From assembly GCF_000379025.1 (NCBI RefSeq), contig NZ_KB900619.1:137207-201206 (forward strand): a DNA stretch of 64,000 nucleotides. The letters run 5' to 3'. Positions 45,250 to 54,523 of this stretch are shown here, piece by piece. Numbering within the stretch: the stretch's first letter is position 1; each line of letters starts with the position of its first letter. This stretch comes from Orenia marismortui DSM 5156. GTDB lineage: Bacteria; Bacillota; Halanaerobiia; Halobacteroidales; Halobacteroidaceae. Both the position numbers and the translations under genes were made by a program. The notes beneath the pieces were generated by a model, which was given only the letters and a program-made list of their open reading frames with translations, was not told the origin of the DNA and searched no databases.

Positions 45250-45690
45250 TGAAGAGTTTGATTTCTGTGGCTGATCCAACGATAACTATCCTATCTCAGA
45301 ATCATAATATCTCACACCATAGTAATACAGTCCAATGCTCACAACTTGCTTCTGTCCTGTATACTTATAGTTTTCCTCATTATCATTCTGTATCTCAATC
45401 TGATTCAGTCTTGCTAAGTCTCCACCAAAGGGCAAGTAATCCTGATCCATGAGAACTTTAGTACTGGCATCAGTCATTAGTCTTGTTGAGCCTAGATTAT
45501 CTTGGTGGAAGTATGTTATATCAGTGCTAACTCCGACGATCCCGTTAACCTTGGTATATTGCTTGTTTAGTGCGAAGATATATGAGGTATAGTCTCCACT
45601 TTCATCTTCAAAGATCACCTTGCCACTGACACTATAGACAAAGTTGGTCTCTCTCTTACTGCTATCGTAGCTATGTTCTAAAAATTAGTA
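45250..45690 (-). pseudogene. Decayed RHS tip (core without toxin)
   Basis: The frame carries EHSYDSSKRETNFVYSVSG, then VIFEDESGDYTSYIFALNKQY, TYFHQDNLGSTRLMTD, MDQDYLPFGGDLARLNQIE and GLYYYGVRYYDSEIG. It then stops where intact copies read RFxxEDxYxGEL. A few more bases matching that block follow with deletions. No toxin domain or immunity gene remains. It is preceded by a terminator and followed by the Rpn gene. Confidence 0.8.
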
Positions 45691-45734
45691 ACGGATAACT
45701 AGTGACAAATGACGAGTAAATTCTAAAATAAAAA

Positions 45735-45786
45735 AACAAGTGAATAATGTAAGTAATATACATTTACCACTCACTACCCACTTGTT
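45735..45786 (-). terminator. Terminator after the small membrane gene of the RHS array
   Basis: A long imperfect stem closed by AACAAGT / ACTTGTT is followed by T7 on the minus strand. Nearby bases (AGTGACAAATGACGAG) resemble the TCACTTG heptamer family seen at 55 kb. Confidence 0.7.
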
Positions 45787-45833
45787 TATACCTCCTTACC
45801 TACTACTTACTAAGCATTACTATTTTATTGCTC

Positions 45834-46124
45834 TTATTTATTTTGATTAGAATCTTTATCTCTTTTCTTAAACATACTATTATAGATTTTCCCTGCTCCA
45901 ATCAAAGCTGCAATTAATTCGAATATCTTTAAAAATATTAAAGTTCCTATTATCATTAAACCATATTCTAATAAAAACCTTAAAAAATCACTAAATGTTC
46001 TAACATTTGAAATTAATGAACCAAAACCAATTATAAAAAAACCAATACCAAACATAATTAAAAATGGTTTCATAAATCTCTTGAATTTTAATATATCAAA
46101 AAACTTTTTAAATTTATTATTCAT
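45834..46124 (-). CDS. Small two-helix membrane protein, candidate immunity protein
   Basis: This 96-residue protein has two hydrophobic segments (about residues 19-41 and 50-78), a basic N-terminus and a basic C-terminus. It starts 35 bp after the orphan RHS tip, with an AAGGAG site, and ends at a terminator. By position it is the immunity partner of the toxin domain in that tip. A membrane-bound immunity protein would suit a membrane-acting or membrane-crossing toxin. No family is recognised, so this rests on context. Confidence 0.5.
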   Translation of the reverse strand: MNNKFKKFFDILKFKRFMKPFLIMFGIGFFIIGFGSLISNVRTFSDFLRFLLEYGLMIIGTLIFLKIFELIAALIGAGKIYNSMFKKRDKDSNQNK

Positions 46125-46159
46125 CGCTAACTCCTTTCCAAAAGACTAACAAGCAAATT

Positions 46160-47225
46160 TTATTTTTTTGAAGTTTCCTTAGTGTTTTGAGAATAAATAT
46201 CCACATTGATATTAATACCAAAAAACTTTTCAAAAACACCTGTAGCTTCTAAATAATGATAAGTTCCCTCACTATCTTTGTAGTTTGCTCCGGCATGTCC
46301 ATATGCCCCTGCTCCTAATGCTGTTCCATATAATCTAAATTTCACATTAAAATTACTAATTCGACCATGAGCATTTATGCCACCTTCCCATGTTGTTGCA
46401 TAAGCTCCTGCTGAACTATGAAAACCTCTGTCTATGAGATTTAAATTCTTATGGCCTTCCGTTACTTCTATTCCAAGTCCATATTCAGCAACTCCTGTTT
46501 CTGTATCTAAACGAAATTCACCTTCAAACAAACTATCAGAATCACCCCATTTAAGTGTCTTGAAGTTAGTATCAATACCTGCTATTCGTCCTCTTCCTCC
46601 AACATCATAATACTCCATTTCACCTTTACCCATATTCATCTGTACAACACCATTGGGATTATCTTTATTATTATCTGTTCCTAAAGCTGTTTTAGAATAC
46701 TTTGTACTTACATCTAAATTATTGCTGAATAAAGTTTTAAATGTATCCTTGACCGTATTCATGCTATTTTCCCAGAAATTATTTACCCCATATTCCCATC
46801 CATTTTTCATAGGTTCAATGACTTCTTCATTCCATATTCCTTCAAATATATTCTCATATTCAAATACATCAGATGAGACATTACCTGTCGGGTCTGTATA
46901 CCTCAACGGATTATTCATTACATAAATATACACATTCTGACTCTGTGGCTTATCCAACTCACCACGATAACTATCCTCAGTAATAAATCTACCTATACTT
47001 GGATCATAGTATCTCGCTCCATAGTAATACAATCCAATACTCGCTACCTGTTTCTGTCCTGTATACTTATAGCTCTCACCACTATCATTCTGTACTTCAA
47101 TTTGATTTGGTCTCGCTAAGTCTCCACCAAAGGGCATATAATCCTGATCCATGACAATTTTATCACTACTATCAGTCATTAGTCTCGTTGAGCCTAGGTT
47201 ATCTTGGTGGAAATAAGTTTTCTCT
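46160..47225 (-). pseudogene. Orphan RHS tip with unknown C-terminal toxin domain
   Basis: RHS similarity begins abruptly at AEKTYFHQDNLGSTRLMTD just after an in-frame stop, so the tip lacks the beginning of any full gene. It then contains the complete RHS core end (MDQDYMPFGGDLARPNQIEVQ ... GLYYYGARYYDPSIGRFITEDSY and NNPLRYTDPTGN). A unique 230-residue tail follows. The tail has KYSKTALG..., then a glycine-rich beta region with repeated G-x-G and aromatic residues (GFHSSAGAYATTWEGGINAHGR, GTALGAGAYGHAGANY). I do not recognise the tail. It looks like a stored toxin cassette that could be swapped onto the upstream RHS gene. Confidence 0.6.
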
Positions 47226-47266
47226 GCAATCTATACTCCTATTTTATTAATTTTAATATTAAAAAT

Positions 47267-47315
47267 AATAAAGAACCTTAACAGAACATCTTGTTTTCTA
47301 TCAAGGTTCTTTATT
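47267..47315 (-). terminator. Terminator after the TNT toxin-immunity pair
   Basis: A perfect 13-bp stem AATAAAGAACCTT / AAGGTTCTTTATT with a 23-base loop ends in a T-rich run. It separates the main toxin-immunity pair from the orphan tip. Confidence 0.8.
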
Positions 47316-47408
47316 TCTTGTTTTATTAAATCTCTTTTATTACTGAACTAAAAACATATAAAGTTAATCCCTTCCATTATTATAATTTGATGTAAATTTT
47401 TATTACAA

Positions 47409-47651
47409 CTATATCAACCCTTTATATCTTAATAATTTAATTAACTCATTATAAAAATAATCACATGCATCTTCCTCAAATTCGAATGTTCTTAATCCCG
47501 TTTTATTTCCTCTTTCACTATAATACACTTCCCATATACCATTATTTTCATTTAAAGAAAATTTTTCATTTGGTAGCCCCCCATTTAAATTATAAAAATG
47601 TTTCGGTATCTGCTTATTCAAAAGTTTTTGCTTTAATTCACATTTTTTCAT
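47409..47651 (-). CDS. Immunity protein for the TNT-type toxin
   Basis: This 80-residue soluble protein contains FYNLNGGLPNEKFSLNENNGIWEVYYSERGNKTGLRTFEFEEDACDYFYNEL. It is like the small proteins commonly encoded directly after TNT-domain toxins in Firmicutes. Its ATG is one base past the RHS stop, and the AAAGGAGG ribosome site lies inside the toxin gene's last codons, so the two are coupled. It presumably binds and blocks the NAD glycohydrolase domain. The assignment rests on context plus a recalled family resemblance, not a search. Confidence 0.65.
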   Translation of the reverse strand: MKKCELKQKLLNKQIPKHFYNLNGGLPNEKFSLNENNGIWEVYYSERGNKTGLRTFEFEEDACDYFYNELIKLLRYKGLI

Positions 47652-47652
47652 A

Positions 47653-49380
47653 CTAAGGTCCTACCTCCTTTAAATATCCATCATTTAACAAATCAAGTAT
47701 TTTTCGATCGAATTTATATTGCATCCCCATTCCAGGTTCATTAAACCAAGGAACTGCTCTTCCTGCATAAACATTTTCAATTGGTTTTAATGTTTCATAA
47801 ATATAATATGGTGCATTAGTTGTTGTTCCTGGTGCCAACGCACGAGCCCAATCTGGAGTACCTTCTTGAGCAACAAAACTTCCAAATTCATTACCATACC
47901 TATCAATTCTAAATCCTTTTGGTAACGTTATATTTTGTTTGCTTAAAAATCCATTATTACTTGGCCATATTATATTTCCATTTTTATCAGTAAACATTTT
48001 TCTTGTATTAAAATCATCTGCCCAATCCATTAGTTCCTTAAAAAATCTTGCCCCACCATCAGCATCATCAACTAATTTACTCGCTTTATACTCAGAATAA
48101 GCTGCTGTTCCCATCTGTACAAAACTTATAAACTCTAATGCTGTTTTTGCATCTTTAGCCACTTGTAAATCAGCAGCAACAGGATCAGTTAATTTCCATT
48201 CAAAGTATTCATCAGTTTGTCTATATCTATTTATTAACCAATCACTTTCGTTCATTTCTTTGCCACTTAAATATGCCATTTTATAATAATTTAACGAATT
48301 AGCTGTCTGCTCATTTAATGTTCCAGTAGGTTCTAAATTTGCACTTGCTTGAAAATCTGCTATATATGAAGAGGCATCATTAGAATTAGCCATTTGCCAA
48401 TATGTTTCTAATGATTGTTGACCTATTAAATCTTCTTGAGTATCAAACCATGTAAAAGGATTATACCATTTAGATTCTTCATTCCAATGCCCAGTCGGAT
48501 CAATATATCTGAGAGGATTTGCTAATACATAAATATACACATTCTGACTCTGCGGATCATCCAGCTCACCCTTATACGTATCCTCTCTAGTAAACCTACC
48601 AATCTCAGGGTCATAGTATCTTGCTCCGTAAAAATACAAACCTATCGATACAACTTGCTTCTGTCCTGTATACTTATAGTTTTCACCACTATCATTCTTT
48701 ACCTCAATCTGATTCGGTCTCGCTAAATCTCCACCAAAGGGCAGATAATCTTGATCCATGATAACTTTGCCATTAGCATTAGTCATCAATCTTGTGGAAC
48801 CTAGGTTATCTTGGTGGAAGTATGTTATATCAGTGCTAACTCCGACGATCCCGTTAACCTTGGCATATTGCTTGTTTAGTGCGAAGATATATGAGGTATA
48901 GTCTCCACTTTCATCTTCAAAGATCACATTGCCACTGACACTATAGACGAAGTTAGTCTCCTTAACACTCCCATCATGAGTGTGTTCTATAGTTTTTATT
49001 CGCTTATCATCAGCATCATAGCTAAACTCTGCGATTAACTCTTCATTCTTGTAGACTTTAGCTAATCTACCTTGTAGATTATACTTGTATTCCCAGTACT
49101 CTACACCATCACCACTTATTTCAGTGAAGTTTACTATTTCACCTTCTATACTATATTTATTCCCTTTTTTGATTAGATTTCCTGCAGGGTCATAGACATA
49201 GGCATACTTATTCTTACTATCTATACTATAGGATTTCAAGCGATTTGTACCTTTGTAATAATTATAGACTGTATTCTCTACTCCTGCTGGATCGATTATC
49301 TTCTTACTGATTCGATTGCCGACACTATCATAATCATAGACTATGTTAACCTTGGTCTCGCGGCGATAGACCTTGACCAT
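47653..49380 (-). CDS. RHS/YD-repeat protein with C-terminal TNT (NAD glycohydrolase) toxin domain
   Basis: This 575-residue protein has YD repeats (YDYDSVGNRISKK, YVYDPAGNLIKKG) and the RHS core end with LGSTRLMTN ... GLYFYGARYYDPEIGRFTREDTY and NPLRYIDPTG. A toxin tail follows. The last 110 residues match the TNT domain: LPKGFRIDRYGNEFGSFVA, PYYIYETLKP, then NEPGMGMQY with the catalytic-type Gln. TNT toxins destroy cellular NAD. There is no signal peptide, no N-terminal domain and no ribosome site before the ATG, and the gene starts right after the gspD terminator. The frame is therefore probably a 5'-truncated, silent tip. Confidence 0.8.
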   Translation of the reverse strand: MVKVYRRETKVNIVYDYDSVGNRISKKIIDPAGVENTVYNYYKGTNRLKSYSIDSKNKYAYVYDPAGNLIKKGNKYSIEGEIVNFTEISGDGVEYWEYKYNLQGRLAKVYKNEELIAEFSYDADDKRIKTIEHTHDGSVKETNFVYSVSGNVIFEDESGDYTSYIFALNKQYAKVNGIVGVSTDITYFHQDNLGSTRLMTNANGKVIMDQDYLPFGGDLARPNQIEVKNDSGENYKYTGQKQVVSIGLYFYGARYYDPEIGRFTREDTYKGELDDPQSQNVYIYVLANPLRYIDPTGHWNEESKWYNPFTWFDTQEDLIGQQSLETYWQMANSNDASSYIADFQASANLEPTGTLNEQTANSLNYYKMAYLSGKEMNESDWLINRYRQTDEYFEWKLTDPVAADLQVAKDAKTALEFISFVQMGTAAYSEYKASKLVDDADGGARFFKELMDWADDFNTRKMFTDKNGNIIWPSNNGFLSKQNITLPKGFRIDRYGNEFGSFVAQEGTPDWARALAPGTTTNAPYYIYETLKPIENVYAGRAVPWFNEPGMGMQYKFDRKILDLLNDGYLKEVGP

Positions 49381-49392
49381 AGCTTTTAGATA

Positions 49393-49446
49393 TTGTATTT
49401 TTATACAAAAAATAAAAAAATCCCCAGCTATTTCAACCAGGGAATC
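49393..49446 (-). terminator. Terminator after gspD
   Basis: An ATTCCC / GGGGAT stem is followed by T7 on the minus strand, and a second small hairpin (TTGTAT / ATACAA) lies just beyond. Confidence 0.6.
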
Positions 49447-49455
49447 TTAACTATT

Positions 49456-51258
49456 TTATTCCACACTATCCATCTCTTTATCTACTTTATCTAACATTTC
49501 TTGCTTATATCCCTCTACATCTAAATTCTCTTCATCTAAAACATGGGGAGTAATATAAATAACCATCTCAGTCTCTTGATAATCTATAGACTCATCTCTA
49601 AATAGCCTTCCCAGTAAGGGAATACTACCCAAAATAGGTACTCTAGATTCAGTCTTTATACCTTCATTTCTAATCAATCCACCTAAGACAATCGTCTCTC
49701 CACTTTTAACTCTGACAGTAGTTGAGATATCCCTACGGTTAATATTTGGTGGTCCTTCTTCACTGGTTCTAGTACTAGGGTTACTGACAGTTGGCTTTAA
49801 TTTTAAAGTAATCTCTTCAGAACTACTAACCCAAGGAGTAACTTCTAAGGTAACTCCTGTATTAATACTCTCATACTCTACAGTCTCTTCATCATTATCA
49901 TTATCTCTACGAACTACTTCATAATACTGAACAGTCTCTACATTAATCTTAGCCTCTTGTCCATTCAAAGTAGTAATATTAGGCTTAGCCTTTACTGTAA
50001 CCTGACCTTGTTTGACAAGAGATTGTAAGGTTAAATTAAAATCCTCAGGCAAGGTTAAAATAGATTTATAATTTAATAACCCATTCACACTATCCAATAA
50101 GGTTGTCCCATCCTTATCCTCATAATTAATCCCTAATTCAGCCCTAGGGCTTTTACCTGCGGTATGAGATATATCTATAATCAAGGCTTCAACTACAATT
50201 TGAGGAATCTTCTTGTCGATTTTAGCCATATAGTCCTTTAGTTTAAGAAGATCTCTTTCTGTTCCTGTAGCCATAATAGCATTCTGTTCCTTTAAAACTT
50301 TGATATTAGAACCAGAAAAATTATTTGTCAATAGCTTAGGTACCTGTTCAGCTTCTAAGTATTGTAAAGGAATTAACTCAGTAGTAGTTAACAAAGACGC
50401 AGCTGGACTATTAATATTCTTGTCTCCAATCAAATAAATTCCATCTATCTTACGATAAGTACAGCGAGTTCCAGATAGTATAAGTTCAATCGCATCTTCT
50501 ATTGGAATTTCATCTAACTTTAAATCAACCCTTTGTCGTACTCCATCAAATAAAACCATATTAATCTTACCTAATTTAGCGATAGTTCTCAATACTTCTG
50601 CCATATCTGCCTGTTCTACATTAATAGATACTTTTCCATCAAAGACTGATATAGCCATATTGGTTTTTTTATTTCTACCATCAAGCTTAAAGACCCTATA
50701 AACACCATTATCTTCAGTTATAGAAAATCCATTTACCTCTAAAAAATTCCTTAATCCATGTTTTAGAGGAACCTTATCTAAATCTATTGAAAATTTTCCT
50801 CTTACAGAGTCCTCCATAATTATATTTATTCCTGCTTCTTCTCCAATTTTATTTAGAATACTCTTAATATCCCGCTCCACTACATGGAGGGTTAATAGTT
50901 TATCAACAACCTTAACTACCATAGACTTGCTAAAAGAATTTTTACTAACTAAAAAAGTATTCTCTTTAATCTTTTCAAATTTATATCCATAGGCAACTGT
51001 TAGTATATTTAGAGCATCTTCTAAATTTACATTATTTAAATTTAAAGTAACCTTTCCTTTGACAGTATTATCAGGAACCATATTAATCCCACTCTGCTCT
51101 GTCAACATCACTAGAACATCCTCAATATCAGCCTGTCTAACAGTTAAAGTAACTAATTTATCCTCAGCATTTATTGCCAAGGAAGTAAAAATCAAAAATA
51201 AGACCACAATAAACTGAATCTTAACTGCTCTCTCTCTAGCTCTACTCATTAATTTCAC
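49456..51258 (-). CDS. gspD: Type II secretion secretin GspD
   Basis: This 600-residue protein has a signal peptide (residues about 13-31) and repeated secretin N-domains (AAYGYKFEKIKENTFLV-like, residues 40-280). The C-terminal secretin barrel domain follows, with VEALIIDISHTAGKSPRAELGINYE, GVTLEVTPWVSSSEEITLKLKPTVS, and TTVRVKSGETIVLGGLIRNEGIKTESRVPILGSIPLLGRLFR, the family signature. It forms the outer-membrane channel, so the cell must have an outer membrane. It overlaps gspM by 17 bases and is the last gene of the operon. The length is slightly short for GspD, between PilQ and GspD sizes. Confidence 0.92.
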   Translation of the reverse strand: MKLMSRARERAVKIQFIVVLFLIFTSLAINAEDKLVTLTVRQADIEDVLVMLTEQSGINMVPDNTVKGKVTLNLNNVNLEDALNILTVAYGYKFEKIKENTFLVSKNSFSKSMVVKVVDKLLTLHVVERDIKSILNKIGEEAGINIIMEDSVRGKFSIDLDKVPLKHGLRNFLEVNGFSITEDNGVYRVFKLDGRNKKTNMAISVFDGKVSINVEQADMAEVLRTIAKLGKINMVLFDGVRQRVDLKLDEIPIEDAIELILSGTRCTYRKIDGIYLIGDKNINSPAASLLTTTELIPLQYLEAEQVPKLLTNNFSGSNIKVLKEQNAIMATGTERDLLKLKDYMAKIDKKIPQIVVEALIIDISHTAGKSPRAELGINYEDKDGTTLLDSVNGLLNYKSILTLPEDFNLTLQSLVKQGQVTVKAKPNITTLNGQEAKINVETVQYYEVVRRDNDNDEETVEYESINTGVTLEVTPWVSSSEEITLKLKPTVSNPSTRTSEEGPPNINRRDISTTVRVKSGETIVLGGLIRNEGIKTESRVPILGSIPLLGRLFRDESIDYQETEMVIYITPHVLDEENLDVEGYKQEMLDKVDKEMDSVE

Positions 51259-51847
51259 CTTCTCTATTAATCGCTTTAATTGTCAATTCAATTGACAATT
51301 GACTCTCCCTTGAATCAGCATTTATATCTAAATAATCTACCGCTAACAACTTCTCATTCTCTGTTAATTTTGATAAAAACAAAATCAAATTTTTTAAGCT
51401 TCCTTCTAACTTTAGCTTATAATTAATCATAGATAATTCCTTAATAATAGCTTTTTCCTGTGGACTAAGATCACTATAAGATAAATCATACTTAGTCAAA
51501 TCCTCTAGATTTACACTCTTATCCTTAATCTTAAGGCTACTCTCTTTTAAGTATTGATCTATAATTTTTAATACTTGCAATTTAATCTTAGCTTTTTGAC
51601 CATGAAAGTAGGTTTTATTTAAAGCAGCTAATTCACCCTTAATTGATTTCAACTTATTATTGTACTTCTCAGCATCCCTTAAGATAAACCTTCCTTTTTT
51701 TAGCTTATTCTCTGCCAAACTCAACTTAGTATCAATACTTTGATAATCATTCCAAATTGGAATCAAAATCCACTTTAATAATGATCCTCCTCCAATTATG
51801 ATCAATGCTATAATCAGCATCCTTCTTTCTCTCTTATTTAATTGCAT
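51242..51847 (-). CDS. gspM: Type II secretion inner-membrane protein GspM (PilO-like)
   Basis: This 201-residue protein has one membrane helix near residues 10-28, a coiled coil (about 35-75), and a ferredoxin-like periplasmic domain with INYKLKLEGSLKNLILFLSKLTENEKLLAVDYLDI. This is the GspM/PilO layout of the inner-membrane platform. It overlaps the gspL gene before it by 14 bases and gspD after it by 17, as expected in a tight operon. Sequence identity in this family is low, so the call leans on topology and position. Confidence 0.75.
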   Translation of the reverse strand: MQLNKRERRMLIIALIIIGGGSLLKWILIPIWNDYQSIDTKLSLAENKLKKGRFILRDAEKYNNKLKSIKGELAALNKTYFHGQKAKIKLQVLKIIDQYLKESSLKIKDKSVNLEDLTKYDLSYSDLSPQEKAIIKELSMINYKLKLEGSLKNLILFLSKLTENEKLLAVDYLDINADSRESQLSIELTIKAINREGEINE

Positions 51848-53135
51848 CTGCTAAATCACCTGCAATTCTAAATTCTTCTCTATCCTCTTTACTCACAATA
51901 CTTCCTTCAAAGTGTAAGTTCTTAAAATAATCTGATTCTTCTAATAAACTCATAACTTTGGTAGCAGAGGTGGCTTCTCCAGCTAATAGAACTAATTTTT
52001 CTTCTTTAAAAATAACTTTATCAACCTTTACATCTTCAGATAATATTAAACTCAACTCTTTTAACCAAGGTAGATAGCTATAATTTCTTCTAAGCTGCCC
52101 TTTTAAAAGCTTAACTTTCTTTTTATTAACCTGATAATCGATTTTAACCTGCTGAACCTTCTCTACTAAAGGACTAATCTGCTTATTACTTACTTCAAAA
52201 TTATTCAGTTTATTAATCTTAAGCTGCCATGCTAAAAATAAGCTTATCCCATTAACTAATAAGACTAAAATAATTAAATAAAATAACCTACTATAATCTT
52301 TCTTCTGCTTTTCTTTCTGTTTTAAAGAAATTTGGCTTAAAATATCCACTCCATCAAAGTTCTTCTCCACCACTCTTATCTTCTTCCAAAATAGATTCTT
52401 TTCTCTTATTTCTTCAAAACTGTTTAAAGTTACTGCCTTCTTAGCATCAATCTTCTCCCCATTCAAAAACAACTTTGGATCATCTTCTAAATTATATTTC
52501 TGCTTTAAATAGATAACAGTATCAGCAGTCTCTTCTGCCAAATCCTCAATATTTTGGCTACTTCTAATGTAGATGTCATTTTGATTATAGAAAGTATAAT
52601 GTATGTAATTTGGGCTTAAATCAATGTATAATTGATTCTTTAAATCAATCTTATCTGTTTGATATAGATAATAAAAGACCAAACTTGAGGGAATAATACT
52701 ATCAATTATTAATCCTAAATTAGAAGAAAGTTCATAGACCATATTAATATAATCTTTAGTAACTGTGAATACCAAAACAAGCAATTTATCCTTCTTATCC
52801 AAAATCTGATAACTATAATATAAATCTTCTATTCTATAAGGAAGCTTTCTTAAGACCTGTAACTTTATAATGTCTTTTAATTTATCTTTAGCAGTAAGCG
52901 GTAATTCTAGCCTACGAATAAATAACTTAGTGGCTGGTACAATTAAAGATATCTTTTTAATCTTATATCGGGCTTGGTCTAAATAATCTTTTAAATCGAT
53001 ATCTTTAAGCTCCTCTTCAAACTTAAAACTATCTTGGTACAGAATATTATTTTTGTCAAGTTGAACTAACCTTATATAATTATCATCAACTTCTAAATAA
53101 CTTCTCTGCTTAGTAAATAGATCCATTTTTAACAC
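51834..53135 (-). CDS. gspL: Type II secretion assembly protein GspL (fused PilM-PilN-like)
   Basis: This 433-residue protein has an N-terminal actin-like PilM domain (YLEVDDNYIRLVQL, IKKISLIVPATKLFIRRLELP, QLYIDLSPNYIHYTFY), a membrane helix near residue 285-305, and a PilN-like coiled coil and periplasmic domain after it. The fusion equals GspL, which links the cytoplasmic ATPase GspE to the inner-membrane platform. It lies between the minor pseudopilins and gspM. The start MLKMDLFTKQ is supported by an AGGTGTT-like site, but the third codon ATG is also possible. Confidence 0.8.
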   Translation of the reverse strand: MLKMDLFTKQRSYLEVDDNYIRLVQLDKNNILYQDSFKFEEELKDIDLKDYLDQARYKIKKISLIVPATKLFIRRLELPLTAKDKLKDIIKLQVLRKLPYRIEDLYYSYQILDKKDKLLVLVFTVTKDYINMVYELSSNLGLIIDSIIPSSLVFYYLYQTDKIDLKNQLYIDLSPNYIHYTFYNQNDIYIRSSQNIEDLAEETADTVIYLKQKYNLEDDPKLFLNGEKIDAKKAVTLNSFEEIREKNLFWKKIRVVEKNFDGVDILSQISLKQKEKQKKDYSRLFYLIILVLLVNGISLFLAWQLKINKLNNFEVSNKQISPLVEKVQQVKIDYQVNKKKVKLLKGQLRRNYSYLPWLKELSLILSEDVKVDKVIFKEEKLVLLAGEATSATKVMSLLEESDYFKNLHFEGSIVSKEDREEFRIAGDLADAIK

Positions 53136-53144
53136 CTTTCTCAG

Positions 53145-53699
53145 TTAATATTCTTGTCCCAAATAAATCTCCACTATCAATGGAGCAAAATTAACCTTCT
53201 CTAATTCAACTTCCAATTTCACAGCTATAGGTAATCTCTCCTCTTCCTGATAAGACCAGCTATCCTTCCAAAACTGATCCTTAGCATCATAAAAGTTAAA
53301 CTCTACTCTCTTGAGATTTAAAGTTTTAAAAAACTCTATCTCTTCTATAACTTCATCAGTTTCTAGATTTTTTAGCTTTCTAACTAAAGAATTATTATTC
53401 GAATCATAAAAATAAGCAAATTCTTTTAAAGAGCCATCCTCCAAAAGAATACCTGATATACTTTGATAACTCCCTTGCAGCTTATTCTTCTGATAAAGTG
53501 ATGATATAAACAGCTTATGAATATCCCTTCTTAGAAAAGAAGCTGCTACTCTCCATTCTTGTTCATATTTATTATTAGTATCACTTCTTTCCCATGTTGA
53601 AAAACCTAAATCTAAAGAAGTAAAAACACTTCCCAAAATAATTCCTGTTATTGTGATAGCAATTAAAATCTCAATTAAAGTAAAACCTTCTTCCTTCAT
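53145..53699 (-). CDS. gspJ: Type II secretion minor pseudopilin GspJ
   Basis: This 184-residue protein has the type IV prepilin leader EEGFTLIEILIAITITGIILGSVF with Gly and Glu+5 in place, then a periplasmic domain with RVAASFLRRDIHKLF and later KRVEFNFYDAKDQFWKDSW, typical of GspJ. It forms the tip complex of the pseudopilus with GspI and GspK. It follows gspI with a 10-bp gap. Confidence 0.85.
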   Translation of the reverse strand: MKEEGFTLIEILIAITITGIILGSVFTSLDLGFSTWERSDTNNKYEQEWRVAASFLRRDIHKLFISSLYQKNKLQGSYQSISGILLEDGSLKEFAYFYDSNNNSLVRKLKNLETDEVIEEIEFFKTLNLKRVEFNFYDAKDQFWKDSWSYQEEERLPIAVKLEVELEKVNFAPLIVEIYLGQEY

Positions 53700-53709
53700 C
53701 CAATCTCCC

Positions 53710-54066
53710 CTAATCTTCTCCTAGGATGTATCTAGTTAATGAATAAGATTTACTTTTATCATCTTCTTGCCACTGAACCCTTAAAATTAATTTCTTTAGC
53801 TTCTGAGTAATAATTTTCTCTTCTGTTGACCACCTATAATTTAAACTTTGATATTGAAAAGTACCATGATTATTTAAATCGATTCCAAGAGCTACCTCTT
53901 TTAACTTATTCTCTGCCCAACTAGAAACATAGGTATAATTCTTATTAGTCTCTAAACCATCATTAACCTCCATAAATCCTTGAATCAAAATACTGAAGCC
54001 AACTCCCAAAATTACCATCGCTATTAATACTTCTATTAAAGTAAAGCCTTCTTTATAATCATTCAC
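53710..54066 (-). CDS. gspI: Type II secretion minor pseudopilin GspI
   Basis: This 118-residue protein has the prepilin leader KEGFTLIEVLIAMVILGVGFSILIQGF, then TYVSSWAENKLKEV, the conserved A-x-x-K region of GspI, and a short beta domain (YRWSTEEKIITQKLKKLILRVQW). It is a tip pseudopilin. The length fits the family. It lies 4 bp after gspH. Confidence 0.85.
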   Translation of the reverse strand: MNDYKEGFTLIEVLIAMVILGVGFSILIQGFMEVNDGLETNKNYTYVSSWAENKLKEVALGIDLNNHGTFQYQSLNYRWSTEEKIITQKLKKLILRVQWQEDDKSKSYSLTRYILGED

Positions 54067-54070
54067 TATT

Positions 54071-54523
54071 TTACTCCCCTACTTCAGTTCTTCCTGTAAC
54101 TTTATCAATAACTAACTCAAACTCTTTATCATTATTCATCACAAAGTTTAAACTAGCTCCAGAACTCGTCCCATTTGGAAAGAAGCGGATCGTTTTTCCT
54201 TCACTGCTATCTTCTTTTTTATTATTTACAGTAATTCTTTTAATAGCTTTATTAAATTTAATTTTCTCTCCATTATCTCCTTGATAGATCAAAGTATCAT
54301 CAACAACTAAGATACTTTGCTTACTATTGCTAGTTATAGCTTTATTTCTTATCTTAGCAAATAAATTAATAACTTTACGTTCTGTTGTCTTACCAGTAAC
54401 TGAATCAAATAAGATATCAAAGGCCGGTAAAACTATTCCAATTATTAAAGTAATTAAAACTATACTAATTAATACCTCTAATAAGGTAAACCCCTTCTCC
54501 TTACCAGTTAGTAATATCTTCAT
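54071..54523 (-). CDS. gspH: Type II secretion minor pseudopilin GspH
   Basis: This protein of about 150 residues has the prepilin leader KGFTLLEVLISIVLITLIIGIVL and a beta domain with IKFNKAIKRITVNN and IRFFPNGTSSGASL, the GspH signature. The ATG at 54523 (GGAG upstream, overlapping the end of gspG by 23 bases) gives a normal short leader. The longer frame to 54619 would place 32 extra residues before it. Confidence 0.85.
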   Translation of the reverse strand: MKILLTGKEKGFTLLEVLISIVLITLIIGIVLPAFDILFDSVTGKTTERKVINLFAKIRNKAITSNSKQSILVVDDTLIYQGDNGEKIKFNKAIKRITVNNKKEDSSEGKTIRFFPNGTSSGASLNFVMNNDKEFELVIDKVTGRTEVGE

